From JANPLD01 sp031426355 (GTDB taxonomy: Bacteria; Pseudomonadota; Alphaproteobacteria; Rickettsiales; UBA8987), in assembly GCA_031426355.1 (NCBI GenBank), contig JANPLD010000008.1, positions 1 to 54,862 of the forward strand: a DNA stretch of 54,862 nucleotides, written 5' to 3'. A model generated the notes under the pieces. It worked only from the letters and a program-made list of their open reading frames with translations. It searched no databases and was not told the DNA's origin. Of the stretch, positions 24,050-32,531 are shown one piece after another. The position numbers and the translations under genes are program-made. Each line of letters opens with the position of its first letter. The stretch's first letter is position 1.

Positions 24050-24669
24050 AAAATTCCGAATTTTTTAAGAAGAAATGAGCCTAATTCGTAAAGAATATAG
24101 ATAAATAAACCTAAAAATATACGTTTTGTTTCTATTTTGGATAAGATTTTTAAGTCCCTCATTTCTTTTGGTTCTAAAATAATTTTAAAAGTTAAATATA
24201 TTAAAACATATAATGAAGAATAAATTACAGAAATGCCTAACCCAATAAAAAATATGGCAAAAAGTGCTAAAATTATTGGTTTTTGAAAGTAGTAAAATAT
24301 ATAAAATATTATGGGAGTAACAAATATTAAAATAAATAATATTATGAATGATAATATATAAATATTATCAGAGTGATTTCTTAATAGGTTTTTCGAAAGA
24401 GGAACTTTATACTTTTCTGCAATTTTTAATGTTACAATTATAAGTATTGAACCAATAATTGCAGAAAATTGTAAGCTGGCAGGGAATGCCCAAGCACCTC
24501 TTTCAAGCTTCTGCCCTAGTTGTTCTTTCGTAAGTTCAAATAAATCTTGATGGTTTGTGAATATTGATATTAAGGCAAAGATAGATACTACAATTGGAAC
24601 TACATAGAATATTTTATCCAATGTGTTCTTAACTTTATCAAAATTATGTTTGTTTGTTTCAGTATTCAT
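24046..24669 (-). CDS. AT-rich multi-span membrane protein, unknown
   Basis: A 207-residue protein with about five hydrophobic segments (roughly residues 19-38, 65-82, 104-125, 127-158 and 184-203). It has no family motif I recognise. Base composition is clearly more AT-rich than its neighbours, with many Ile, Phe and Asn codons. It lies between the ceramidase-like gene (6 bases) and the glycosyltransferase (4-base overlap) and should be in the same operon, so a role in envelope lipid or glycan processing is possible but only inferred from position. Confidence 0.6.
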   Translation of the reverse strand: MNTETNKHNFDKVKNTLDKIFYVVPIVVSIFALISIFTNHQDLFELTKEQLGQKLERGAWAFPASLQFSAIIGSILIIVTLKIAEKYKVPLSKNLLRNHSDNIYILSFIILFILIFVTPIIFYIFYYFQKPIILALFAIFFIGLGISVIYSSLYVLIYLTFKIILEPKEMRDLKILSKIETKRIFLGLFIYILYELGSFLLKKFGIL

Positions 24670-24675
24670 TTGATA

Positions 24676-25419
24676 TTATAAACCAGACTCGGCTGCCATG
24701 CGGAGCATTCTGGCTCTTCTGTTAACGCTCCTTATTAGCTGGCGCAGCAGGATGAATACTAGATAAGCATTAAAAATATGCCAGAGGAAATGTGATCCTG
24801 TTGGTATGCTGCTGCATACGCCGCGATCAATTATGCGGAAGAAAAGCGAGCATATGCCAATCAAAGCTGCGAGCAGGAACTGCCTTGCGGATGGCCTTCT
24901 TTTCGAATTTAGGTAAATAGCTATGAATACCAGTGTCCCGATAGACGAAAGATAGGCGACTGAATCATTAAGCGCATTAGGAAAATGGCTTATCATTATA
25001 TGTGTTGAACCTAAAAAAGCCAGATAGCACACAGTTATCTGAAACCAGTTAAGGTTTATTATCCTAACCATCACACTGAAGAAGAAAACATTTATAAATA
25101 TTACAATGAAGAGGATATCCATCAGCTCCGTATAATAATTCGGGGACATGTGGAAAATAACGCTCGAAGAGCCGATCAGTAAGGTAAGAAAAGTCAGGAT
25201 ATGGATGTCCCATATCCTTTTTGAAGTAACTTCCGGGTTATAAAGATAATATCTAAGATTTAAAAAGCCTGCGATGAAAAAAGCCAGGCTGCTGACCACA
25301 TTTAACGGTTCTTCCCACAATCCCATAGCTAAACGTTCACAGACGCCAAAAGAATGGCCTATAGGTGTAGATAGAATATCCGCAGGCGGATGAGTTAAAA
25401 GATATAATTTATTATCCAC
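24676..25419 (-). CDS. Ceramidase-like (CREST superfamily) membrane protein
   Basis: A 247-residue protein with about seven hydrophobic spans that resembles alkaline ceramidases and other CREST membrane hydrolases. Visible landmarks are CERLAMGLWEEPLNVVSSLAFF (Glu and Asn-Ser), GSSSVIFHMSPNYYTELMD (Ser, His and Asp), and the late HFLWH, an HxxxH zinc site. Relatives hydrolyse amide bonds of ceramides or other lipids using zinc. Bacterial substrates are largely unknown; sphingolipids occur in some alphaproteobacteria. It starts with GTG at 25419. It heads a run with a membrane protein and an LPS-type glycosyltransferase. Confidence 0.78.
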   Translation of the reverse strand: MDNKLYLLTHPPADILSTPIGHSFGVCERLAMGLWEEPLNVVSSLAFFIAGFLNLRYYLYNPEVTSKRIWDIHILTFLTLLIGSSSVIFHMSPNYYTELMDILFIVIFINVFFFSVMVRIINLNWFQITVCYLAFLGSTHIMISHFPNALNDSVAYLSSIGTLVFIAIYLNSKRRPSARQFLLAALIGICSLFFRIIDRGVCSSIPTGSHFLWHIFNAYLVFILLRQLIRSVNRRARMLRMAAESGL

Positions 25420-25511
25420 AACTACGTTGCAACTTTGTTGATTTATAAAAAGTATTAATCTGTTTGATACTATTTTAAAGGTTTGCTACCTAAACTATTG
25501 AAAAAATAATG

Positions 25512-26246
25512 TTAATTTAATTCGCGAGATATTTTTACAACATCCCCTATCACTATAATGGAGGGATTTTTGATATTATTTTTTTCGATATCTACAGATA
25601 TATTTTCAAGGTTTGAATATAGGCTTTTCTGATTCTCTGATCCCGCATTGGATATAACGCAGGCTTCAGTTGCTCTATCCATTCCGTGGTTCAGTAATTC
25701 CTTAGAAATAGCTGGAATATTGCCTACTGACATATAAAGAACAATAGTATTTTTACCTTTTGCTAGGGAAGAATAGTCAAGTTTTGGTAGCTCTTCATCA
25801 TAGGCATGGCCACTTAAATAGATCACTCCGTCTGCAACTCCCCTGTAAGTTAAAGGAATATTCAGTAGGCTGGCTGAGAGGTTTGCAGCAGAGATGCCGG
25901 GAATTACCTCAAAATCTATATTATGGGCTTTGAGTTTCTGGCATTCTTCACCGCCCCTGCCAAATATAAAAGGGTCTCCGCCTTTAAGGCGGATAACTTT
26001 TTTATCAGCTTTTGCGTGGATGATTATGGCATCATTTATCTCGTCTTGAGTTTTATGATGTAGATCAGGCTCTTTACCGGCGAATATTTTCTCACAATTT
26101 GCAGGTATAAGCTCAATTATATCCTGTGATATCAACCTATCATATATTACTACATCAGGATAAGTGGTAAGTAGTTGATATGCTTTAAGAATCATATAAT
26201 CTTTAGTGCCTGATCCGGCGCCAATAATGTAAACTTTAGGTGTCAT
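25512..26246 (-). CDS. cobA: Uroporphyrinogen-III C-methyltransferase
   Basis: A 244-residue SAM-dependent methyltransferase that makes precorrin-2, the precursor of siroheme and cobalamin. YDRLIS, the KGGDPFIFGRGGEE motif, PGISAA and the LTYRGVADGV segment are clear. The N-terminal SAM loop, normally GAGPGDP, reads GAGSGTKD here with the Pro and following residues changed, and is followed by YMILKAYQLL. It is the short form without CysG/HemD fusion. No other siroheme or cobalamin gene is near. It begins 1 base after the Cys-repeat gene ends, so the two form an operon. Confidence 0.9.
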   Translation of the reverse strand: MTPKVYIIGAGSGTKDYMILKAYQLLTTYPDVVIYDRLISQDIIELIPANCEKIFAGKEPDLHHKTQDEINDAIIIHAKADKKVIRLKGGDPFIFGRGGEECQKLKAHNIDFEVIPGISAANLSASLLNIPLTYRGVADGVIYLSGHAYDEELPKLDYSSLAKGKNTIVLYMSVGNIPAISKELLNHGMDRATEACVISNAGSENQKSLYSNLENISVDIEKNNIKNPSIIVIGDVVKISRELN

Positions 26247-26247
26247 T

Positions 26248-27114
26248 TTAATTCTTATAAGGTTTTGGTATACCGTTTATCATAATTGGTGGGGTGCCAT
26301 CACTACAGGCGCATGACCTTAAATCGCGCGTGCTACAATTCATAATTGCAGAAGTGTCATAACAGCGCATATATTTTGAAGGATTACCCGTAATCATGAA
26401 TTTTGAGGGCATATCTCTTATCCATTCCTCAGGATCTACGCCTTTTGGGGCAACTATATAGGCAGGCCATGCTCCGGTGAGTGTTTCCGGGGTCTTATTT
26501 ACGATAATTTTGCTTTTTCTGCCCTTTTTATCCTCAATAATTGCATATTTCTCAATTTTTGAGGCCTTTTTGCGGAAATAATCGACAGGGCCGAGGCAAA
26601 CCCTGTATACACATTGCCAATATCTGGTGAGGCCATCATTACACAGGCTTTTACTGCGCGGGCATTCTTCAGCAGAGCCACAATTAAGTTTTACGCATGC
26701 TTTGTATTCGTCAAGTTCAGGTTTACAGGCGTTATGGCCTTCCGGGCAGGAAGGGTTAACATTTTTAAGGGTGGGGTCGCTGCATGTTTCATCCATACAT
26801 TCCCAATAGAATTCCACCTCTTTTTTGAGTGGTTCGCACCTTTTTTTGCCTGTTTCACAGGTTTCTGCCTTCTTTCGAACTGAATTTGTTGGAATTTTAG
26901 TTGTTTTTGATAATTCTTCAGGTTTTTCATCTGCGCAAACCAAGGTCATACATCTTTTGTATTTTTCCTTGTCTTTAACCAGGGGTTTACATTTTTCTAT
27001 CCCTTTCTGACAAATTTTAAGTGAAGTGGTCTGGGCTTCTAAGGGAAATGGGAATAAAACTATCAAACATAGCAAATAGCTGATGAGAAAAGATTTTTTC
27101 TTGTATATTGTCAT
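26248..27114 (-). CDS. Exported protein with four Cys4 repeats
   Basis: A 288-residue protein with a signal peptide (about 1-27, cleavage after LEAQ or EA). Four tandem units each have four cysteines. Units 1 and 2 follow C-X6-C-X12-C-X4-C (Cys35/42/55/60 and 86/93/106/111); units 3 and 4 follow C-X6-C-X9-C-X4-C (123/130/140/145 and 151/158/168/173). Each looks like a helical hairpin held by two disulfides. A basic linker follows, then a C-terminal domain with four more cysteines (MRCYD, MNCST, SCACSDG). I do not recognise the family. It is upstream of cobA with one base between them, and its start overlaps the region of the divergent glycosyltransferase start. Confidence 0.75.
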   Translation of the reverse strand: MTIYKKKSFLISYLLCLIVLFPFPLEAQTTSLKICQKGIEKCKPLVKDKEKYKRCMTLVCADEKPEELSKTTKIPTNSVRKKAETCETGKKRCEPLKKEVEFYWECMDETCSDPTLKNVNPSCPEGHNACKPELDEYKACVKLNCGSAEECPRSKSLCNDGLTRYWQCVYRVCLGPVDYFRKKASKIEKYAIIEDKKGRKSKIIVNKTPETLTGAWPAYIVAPKGVDPEEWIRDMPSKFMITGNPSKYMRCYDTSAIMNCSTRDLRSCACSDGTPPIMINGIPKPYKN

Positions 27115-27140
27115 TGGAAGATTTTACCATAATCAGAAGA

Positions 27141-28295
27141 ATGAACAATAGTTACTCTAAAAAAACAATACTACAAGTTTTGCCATCCATGCGGGAGGGA
27201 GGGGTGGAAAGGGGAGTTTATGATATATGCAGATATGCCAAGAAAAGTGGTTTCGAGTGGGAGATCATAGTTGCTTCACAAGGTGGTAAATTTGCCGATA
27301 AACTGACTGAAGAAGGTATAAAACATATTACGATAGGTTTGAACACCAAAAACCCCATTAAGATTATATTGAACGCTTTTAAACTGGCGAGAATATGCAG
27401 GGAAAATAATGTCGGGATAGTTCATGCAAGATCAAGGGCACCAGCATGGAGCGCTTTCATTACCGCAAAAATGCTTAAGATAAAATTTATTACGAGTTTT
27501 CATGGGTTTTATAAGATCAACTGCCCGCCTAAGAAATTATATAATTCAGTAATGGCCAGAGGTGAGCGGGTTATTGCGGTTTCGGAATTTATAAAAGAGC
27601 ATATTATCAGGAATTACAAATGCGATATTGGTAAGATCACGGTGATACACAGGGGTGTAGATCTGGAATTTTTTGATCCTGATAAAGTCAAAGATCAAGA
27701 TATCTCAAAAATAAAGGAAAAGCATAGCCTGCAAGGTAAAAAAGTTATTTTACTGGTTGGCAGGATAACCAGATGGAAAGGGCAGGATTTAGCAATTGAA
27801 GCTATGAATTTATTGAAAGAACAAAATACGGTTTTGCTGATCGTAGGTTCAGCGGAGAAGGGCAGAGAGGATTATTACAATGAATTAACAGAGCTTTCTA
27901 AGAAAAATAAAACTAACGAAGTTGTATTTGCAGGCTCAAGTGATGATCTGCCGGTATATTACAAATGCGCGGATGTTGTTCTTAACTGTTCACGTGAAGC
28001 AGAGACATTTGGCCGCGTAACGGCGGAAGCGGGGGCCTTTGGCAAACCTGTTATTGCTACAAATATTGGCGGTTCGTTAGAAATAATACAGGAAAACGAA
28101 ACAGGTTTTTTAGTTGCGCCTAATGATCCAAAACAACTTGCAGAAAAAATAGATGAGGTTCTTCAGCAATTTGAAGATAAGGATTTTGCCGAAAAATTCT
28201 CAACCAAAACCAAGCAAAGGATCACTGAAAAATTTTCCTTAGACCAGATGTGCAGGAAGAATTTTGAGATCTACCGGGAAGAGATAAAGTATTAG
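27141..28295 (+). CDS. Family 4 glycosyltransferase
   Basis: A 384-residue GT-B glycosyltransferase. N-terminal: VLPSMREGGVERGVYDI and the HARSRAPAWSAF segment, typical of enzymes acting on lipid-linked acceptors. C-terminal: LLVGRITRWKGQDLAIEA, then the donor-site E..ETFGRVTAEAGAFGKPVIATNIGG. I start it at ATG 27141; an in-frame TTG at 27108 would overlap the divergent gene. This group makes LPS or other surface polysaccharides; the sugar is not readable. The 3' end overlaps ilvD by 4 bases. Confidence 0.88.
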   Translation: MNNSYSKKTILQVLPSMREGGVERGVYDICRYAKKSGFEWEIIVASQGGKFADKLTEEGIKHITIGLNTKNPIKIILNAFKLARICRENNVGIVHARSRAPAWSAFITAKMLKIKFITSFHGFYKINCPPKKLYNSVMARGERVIAVSEFIKEHIIRNYKCDIGKITVIHRGVDLEFFDPDKVKDQDISKIKEKHSLQGKKVILLVGRITRWKGQDLAIEAMNLLKEQNTVLLIVGSAEKGREDYYNELTELSKKNKTNEVVFAGSSDDLPVYYKCADVVLNCSREAETFGRVTAEAGAFGKPVIATNIGGSLEIIQENETGFLVAPNDPKQLAEKIDEVLQQFEDKDFAEKFSTKTKQRITEKFSLDQMCRKNFEIYREEIKY

Positions 28296-30004
28296 ATCTT
28301 CCAGTAAGGTAACTTCTCAGCTTTGCCGCCCATATGGGTTACAGCACCTTTTTCTGCTGAACCTACTAACTGCGAATATTTCCAAAGAGCGCCAGTTGTA
28401 TGTTCATGGTGTATTGGTTTCCATGATTTTCTGCGGCTTTCAATTTCCGCATCAGAAAGTTCAACATCTATGGTTCCAGCGAGTGCATCAATATTTATGA
28501 TGTCGCCATCCTTAAGTAATGCTATTACGCCCCCTGCAGCTGCTTCAGGCCCGATATGGCCTATGCACAGGCCGCGGGTACCGCCGCTGAATCTGCCGTC
28601 AGTTATGAGCGCAATATTTTCTGTTCCCTGACCGTAAAGTGCGGCAGTGGTTGAAAGCATCTCACGCATTCCCGGGCCTCCTTTCGGGCCTTCATAACGG
28701 ATAACTATAACGTCGCCTTCTTTATACTTACGTTTTTTTACTGCTTCAAAAGCATCTTCTTCCTTTTCAAATACACGGGCTGGGCCTTTATGGGTTAGTT
28801 TTTTAAGGCCTGCAATTTTAACTATGCAGCCTTCTGTCGCTAGGTTTCCTTTTAATGTAACAACGCCGCCAGCTTGTGTGATAGGGTTTTTTACAGTGTA
28901 AATTACATCTTGATTAGTCGGGAATTTAATATGTTTTAAATTCTCAGCCATAGTTTTGCCGGTAACTGTAATACAATCACCGTATAATAAGCCATTATCA
29001 AGGAGCTCTTTAAGTACGATTGAAACCCCGCCGACCTGATACATGTCAGAGGCTACATATTTGCCGCCCGGTTTAAGGTCAGCAATATAAGGGGTTGTCT
29101 TGAATATTTCGCCGATATCGTGAAGGTCAAAATCAATACCTGCTTCATGGGCGATAGCAGGAAGATGAAGCGCGCCATTAGTTGAGCCGCCAGTTGCGCA
29201 TACTACGCGCGCGGCATTGATTAGGGATTCACGTGTTACGATATCACGCGGGCGTATGCCTTTTTCCAGACATTTCATAACTACTTCGCCAGATGCGAAA
29301 GCATATCTGTCACGGCTTTCATATGGAGCTGGAGCGCCAGCAGAACCGGGGATCGCGAGCCCTATAGCTTCACTTACGCAGGCCATGGTATTTGCTGTGA
29401 ACTGGCCACCGCATGAACCGGCAGATGGGCAGGCAACCTGTTCAAGGTCAGTAAGTTCTTTGAGATCAATTTTTGCAGCTTCGTATTTTCCAACGGCTTC
29501 AAATACGTCAACAACGGTTACGTCTTTATCATGGAATCTGCCTGGCAGAATTGAACCGCCATACATGAATACAGAAGGGATATTGAGGCGAACCATTGCC
29601 ATCATAAGGCCGGGGAGTGATTTGTCGCAGCCTGCAAAACCAACCAGCGCGTCATAACAGTGGCCGCGAACGGTAAGTTCAACTGAGTCAGCAATTGCTT
29701 CGCGGGAAATAAGGGAGGATTTCATTCCCTGATGTCCCATCGCAATACCGTCAGTAACAGTAATTGTAGTAAATTCCCTTGGTGTTCCGCCAGATGCGAA
29801 TACGCCTTTCTTAGCGAATTGGGATTGTCTTTGTAGCGCAATATTGCAAGGTGCTGCTTCATTCCATGTAGTTACAACGCCAACTAACGGTTGGTGAATA
29901 TGTTCTTCACTTAAGCCCATTGCATAATAATATGAACGGTGTGGCGCTCTTTCCGGGCCTTCAGTTACGTGACGGGAAGGGAGTTTTGATTTATCGAATT
30001 TCAT
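28292..30004 (-). CDS. ilvD: Dihydroxy-acid dehydratase
   Basis: A 570-residue iron-sulfur enzyme for the third common step of valine and isoleucine synthesis. The conserved cysteines are in NEAAPCN, GFAGCDKSLPG and PSAGSCGGQFTANTM, which supports the [2Fe-2S] form. TDGIAMGHQGM and the C-terminal DGRFSGGTRGLCIGH are intact. The length is normal. A palindromic repeat (30016-30080) lies directly upstream and carries a TATAA run on this strand. No other ilv gene is in the window. Confidence 0.96.
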   Translation of the reverse strand: MKFDKSKLPSRHVTEGPERAPHRSYYYAMGLSEEHIHQPLVGVVTTWNEAAPCNIALQRQSQFAKKGVFASGGTPREFTTITVTDGIAMGHQGMKSSLISREAIADSVELTVRGHCYDALVGFAGCDKSLPGLMMAMVRLNIPSVFMYGGSILPGRFHDKDVTVVDVFEAVGKYEAAKIDLKELTDLEQVACPSAGSCGGQFTANTMACVSEAIGLAIPGSAGAPAPYESRDRYAFASGEVVMKCLEKGIRPRDIVTRESLINAARVVCATGGSTNGALHLPAIAHEAGIDFDLHDIGEIFKTTPYIADLKPGGKYVASDMYQVGGVSIVLKELLDNGLLYGDCITVTGKTMAENLKHIKFPTNQDVIYTVKNPITQAGGVVTLKGNLATEGCIVKIAGLKKLTHKGPARVFEKEEDAFEAVKKRKYKEGDVIVIRYEGPKGGPGMREMLSTTAALYGQGTENIALITDGRFSGGTRGLCIGHIGPEAAAGGVIALLKDGDIINIDALAGTIDVELSDAEIESRRKSWKPIHHEHTTGALWKYSQLVGSAEKGAVTHMGGKAEKLPYWKI

Positions 30005-30015
30005 ATTTAGTAAAT

Positions 30016-30080
30016 AGAGTTGAGAGTTTAGTGGTTAGAATTTATACTTCTAAACTCTAAATTCTTACCACTTAACTCTA
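30016..30080. repeat. AGAGTTTAG palindromic repeat, copy A
   Basis: AGAGTTTAG (30023-30031) pairs with CTAAACTCT (30050-30058) across an 18-base loop, and nested arms TAAATTCTTACCACT and AGTGGTTAGAATTTA can also pair. A related copy lies at 36962-37022. In both, the loop read on the minus strand contains TATAA, and the element ends a few bases before a minus-strand gene (ilvD here, aspS there). This one also covers the 3' end of the ankyrin gene (stop at 30078). It may act as a mobile or duplicated regulatory element. Confidence 0.6.
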
Positions 30081-32444
30081 ATATTCAATTATAATATCAT
30101 CCGGGGAAGATGCGTAGATGGATTTAAGATAATTGTCAACTTTTGCGCTATCTTTAGGAGCCGTATTCTGGCGGTTTATCATGTTGGTGAGATTCATTTT
30201 ATCAGGGTTTGCAGGTCTTCTCCTTTCACCGTAAACCTGCTGGCTGAAATTCTCATAGGCGATCTTGTTCTTGATCTTTTCAGCGTTCATACCAAGTTGC
30301 TGCTGGTAAATAGATTCCAGCACTTTACCGAGTTTTTTGAACCTGCTGAGTTTTTTAGGGTCTAAAGTTTCAATGCTTTCGCCAAGCCTTATCCATTTTT
30401 CAAGTTTCTCATTCCATGATTTCTGTTCCTGAGGGGTCATGTCTGCATATTTCAGCATACCGCCGCTAAGTGTAGTAAGCGCTTGAGATGGACTGAGAAG
30501 CGAACCCATAGCCGCGTTATCATTCGCAGCTTTAGCTTTTTCTGCGTTAATATTTGAAGCGCCGCGATAAGGAGCGTTTGTTTCAATATTGTTGATCTTC
30601 ATTGAAGCCGGAGTGCTACGTGGCTGCTGTCTGATATCATTGGAATCAAGCGATATCTCATTGCTCATACTCTTTGGTACCTGCGGTGCTTGTACTTGCT
30701 GCTGTGGTACTTGTTGTTGAACAGGCGCATTCACATATGCCGGTTGCTGGTTTTTAGACTGGGTGAACTGGCTTATCTGTTCAGGACTTAGAGTACTGGC
30801 TGGTAAAGATGCAGGCTGGTAACTTTCAGAGTTACTGACCTGGGAAACAGATGATTGAGCGGTTTTTCTTGCAGCCCACCATTCATCCTGTCTTTCATTA
30901 ATTGCCTGTTCCTGCTCCATAGCTTTTTCCTCAGCTTCGACATAGGTTTTAGGGAACATGCTGAACTGGTCTGCTGTCTGGGTTGGCTGAACAGGTGAGG
31001 TAACCGGAAGGTTTTTCTGCTGTATCATTTGCTGAAGGTCACCGGAGACATATCTTTGCGGGCCGGTATATGAAAGCAGCAGGCGCGCTATATCTAGGTT
31101 CTTGCCATAGGCAAGGTCATAAGGTTTAAGCCCGTCACGGTTTACCATGTTGGCATTAGCACCTACATAAAGAAGGTATTTTACTATCTCAATATTATTG
31201 TTGTAAGTGGAAATGTGAAGAGGCGTCAGGCCATCACTGTTACTTTTGTTAACATCAGCACCTTCACGTACTAGAAGGTCAACTATATCAAGTGAGTTAT
31301 TTAATGTTGCTATAAGTAAAGGTGTATCACCTGAGATATTCTTCGCATTAGCTTCAGCACCAGCCCTGAGTAGTTGCTGTACAGCCATGTAATTTTTTCT
31401 AGCAACTGCAACATGGAGAGGCGTATTACCTTTACTGTCATTAGCGTTTGCATTAGCGCCTTCAGCAACCAGTATCTCAATTATATCTGCGTGGCCATTA
31501 TATATAGCGCCCATTAAAGGTGTTTCACCAAATCTGTTAGCAGAGTTTGCTTTTCTGCCGGAATGAAGGAGCGCTACTACAGTAGCTTTATCACCCCTCA
31601 TAGAGGCTTTTACTAACTGGTCTACGAGTTGTTCTTCAGTATAAGTGTTAGGTGTGTAACCAACTCTTCTTCTGATATTCTGGAAATCCTGAGGTTTTTC
31701 TGAGGTTTCTATCTTTGGATTGTCATCAGAGATCTCTGAATCTTTTTTATCTGATAACAAATCTTCAGCGGAAATGTTTTCCTCTTCATCTTCGCCTATT
31801 ACGGAATTCAGAAGATCATCAACCTGTTTCTCGCGTTCTTCCGCGGATAGTTCTTTAGAAGTTGTTTTCTGGATTTTCTTACCGCTGAAATCAAGTTCAG
31901 GGGTTTCAGGGAAATTCTCTGAAGATTCTATCTTGCGCATTCTTTTATCAGATAGGCCATTCTCTTCCATGGCGTTATAAGGCTGCTCAGCCTTAAACTC
32001 ATCAAATACAGGTTTTTTATCTTCTTCTTTTGCAACAGGGAATGGGTCAGCGGTATTACCAACATTATTCTGTGGGTCTTGGTTGAGTGGCATAGCCTGG
32101 CGAACTGTTGAATCAGGCAGTTCCGTTGTTTGCGAATTATCTTCTGGCAGGTCGATCATCGGAATAGCTTCTTCCGTAACTTCCTGAGGATTAGAATCCA
32201 TAGTAGGGGCAATTATTTCAGGGATAGAATTATTTTCTACAGTAGATTTTTTAGTTTTACCTTTTTCGGCAGGTATTTGCGGGAATGGAGAATCCATAGC
32301 GTTCTCATCATCAAACGCGGGAGCCTGTATCATCGTATCATCGACAGAAGGGGCGGATTCCAAGCCAGGTAGATTCGGTAAGCTCTCTGCTATAGTGAGC
32401 TTGAACAGGAATACAAAATACAAAAATATAATAAAATTTTTCAT
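30078..32444 (-). CDS. Large exported ankyrin-repeat protein
   Basis: A 788-residue protein. Residues 1-19 are a signal peptide (cleavage near TIA-ES). Residues 20-265 are acidic, Pro/Asp/Glu-rich and low-complexity. Residues about 272-460 hold five to six ankyrin repeats with GETPLMGAI, GNTPLHVAV, GDTPLLIAT and GLTPLHIST at the usual 33-residue spacing. Residues 465-640 are Gln/Pro/Ser-rich, and the last 150 are a distinct domain with WNEKLEKWIRLG and helical segments. Export to the periplasm or beyond is inferred; there is no visible anchor. It has a good promoter upstream. Ankyrin proteins often bind partner proteins, and some are effectors in host-associated bacteria, but nothing here proves that. 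Confidence 0.83.
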   Translation of the reverse strand: MKNFIIFLYFVFLFKLTIAESLPNLPGLESAPSVDDTMIQAPAFDDENAMDSPFPQIPAEKGKTKKSTVENNSIPEIIAPTMDSNPQEVTEEAIPMIDLPEDNSQTTELPDSTVRQAMPLNQDPQNNVGNTADPFPVAKEEDKKPVFDEFKAEQPYNAMEENGLSDKRMRKIESSENFPETPELDFSGKKIQKTTSKELSAEEREKQVDDLLNSVIGEDEEENISAEDLLSDKKDSEISDDNPKIETSEKPQDFQNIRRRVGYTPNTYTEEQLVDQLVKASMRGDKATVVALLHSGRKANSANRFGETPLMGAIYNGHADIIEILVAEGANANANDSKGNTPLHVAVARKNYMAVQQLLRAGAEANAKNISGDTPLLIATLNNSLDIVDLLVREGADVNKSNSDGLTPLHISTYNNNIEIVKYLLYVGANANMVNRDGLKPYDLAYGKNLDIARLLLSYTGPQRYVSGDLQQMIQQKNLPVTSPVQPTQTADQFSMFPKTYVEAEEKAMEQEQAINERQDEWWAARKTAQSSVSQVSNSESYQPASLPASTLSPEQISQFTQSKNQQPAYVNAPVQQQVPQQQVQAPQVPKSMSNEISLDSNDIRQQPRSTPASMKINNIETNAPYRGASNINAEKAKAANDNAAMGSLLSPSQALTTLSGGMLKYADMTPQEQKSWNEKLEKWIRLGESIETLDPKKLSRFKKLGKVLESIYQQQLGMNAEKIKNKIAYENFSQQVYGERRRPANPDKMNLTNMINRQNTAPKDSAKVDNYLKSIYASSPDDIIIEY

Positions 32445-32459
32445 CTACCTATGGTCGGA

Positions 32460-32471
32460 AACAAATTTGTT
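32460..32471. promoter_or_regulatory. 12-bp palindrome at the ankyrin gene transcription start
   Basis: AACAAATTTGTT is a perfect 12-base palindrome. It lies just downstream of the -10 element of the ankyrin-gene promoter, about where transcription would begin, and could be an operator for a repressor. Confidence 0.35.
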
Positions 32472-32476
32472 CTGCT

Positions 32477-32505
32477 ATTATACATCAAAAACAGTAAGAT
32501 AACAA
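32477..32505 (-). promoter_or_regulatory. Promoter of the ankyrin gene
   Basis: Read on the minus strand, TTGTTA (complement of 32500-32505) is followed after exactly 17 bases by a perfect TATAAT (complement of 32477-32482). The start of transcription would be near 32470, about 26 bases before the ATG. The fit to a sigma-70-type consensus is one of the best in this window, so the gene is likely transcribed on its own as well as from midA. Confidence 0.6.
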
Positions 32506-32531
32506 ATATAAGGGTGATTTTATCTATATAA

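Noticed and set aside
26596..27012. CRISPR-like or DNA-level repeat in the Cys-repeat gene
   Set aside because: The repetition is at the protein level with diverged DNA; there are no regular identical repeats and spacers here or elsewhere in the window.
27108..27140. TTG start of the family 4 glycosyltransferase
   Set aside because: It would overlap the start of the divergent Cys-repeat gene; ATG 27141 is closer to the family N-terminus.
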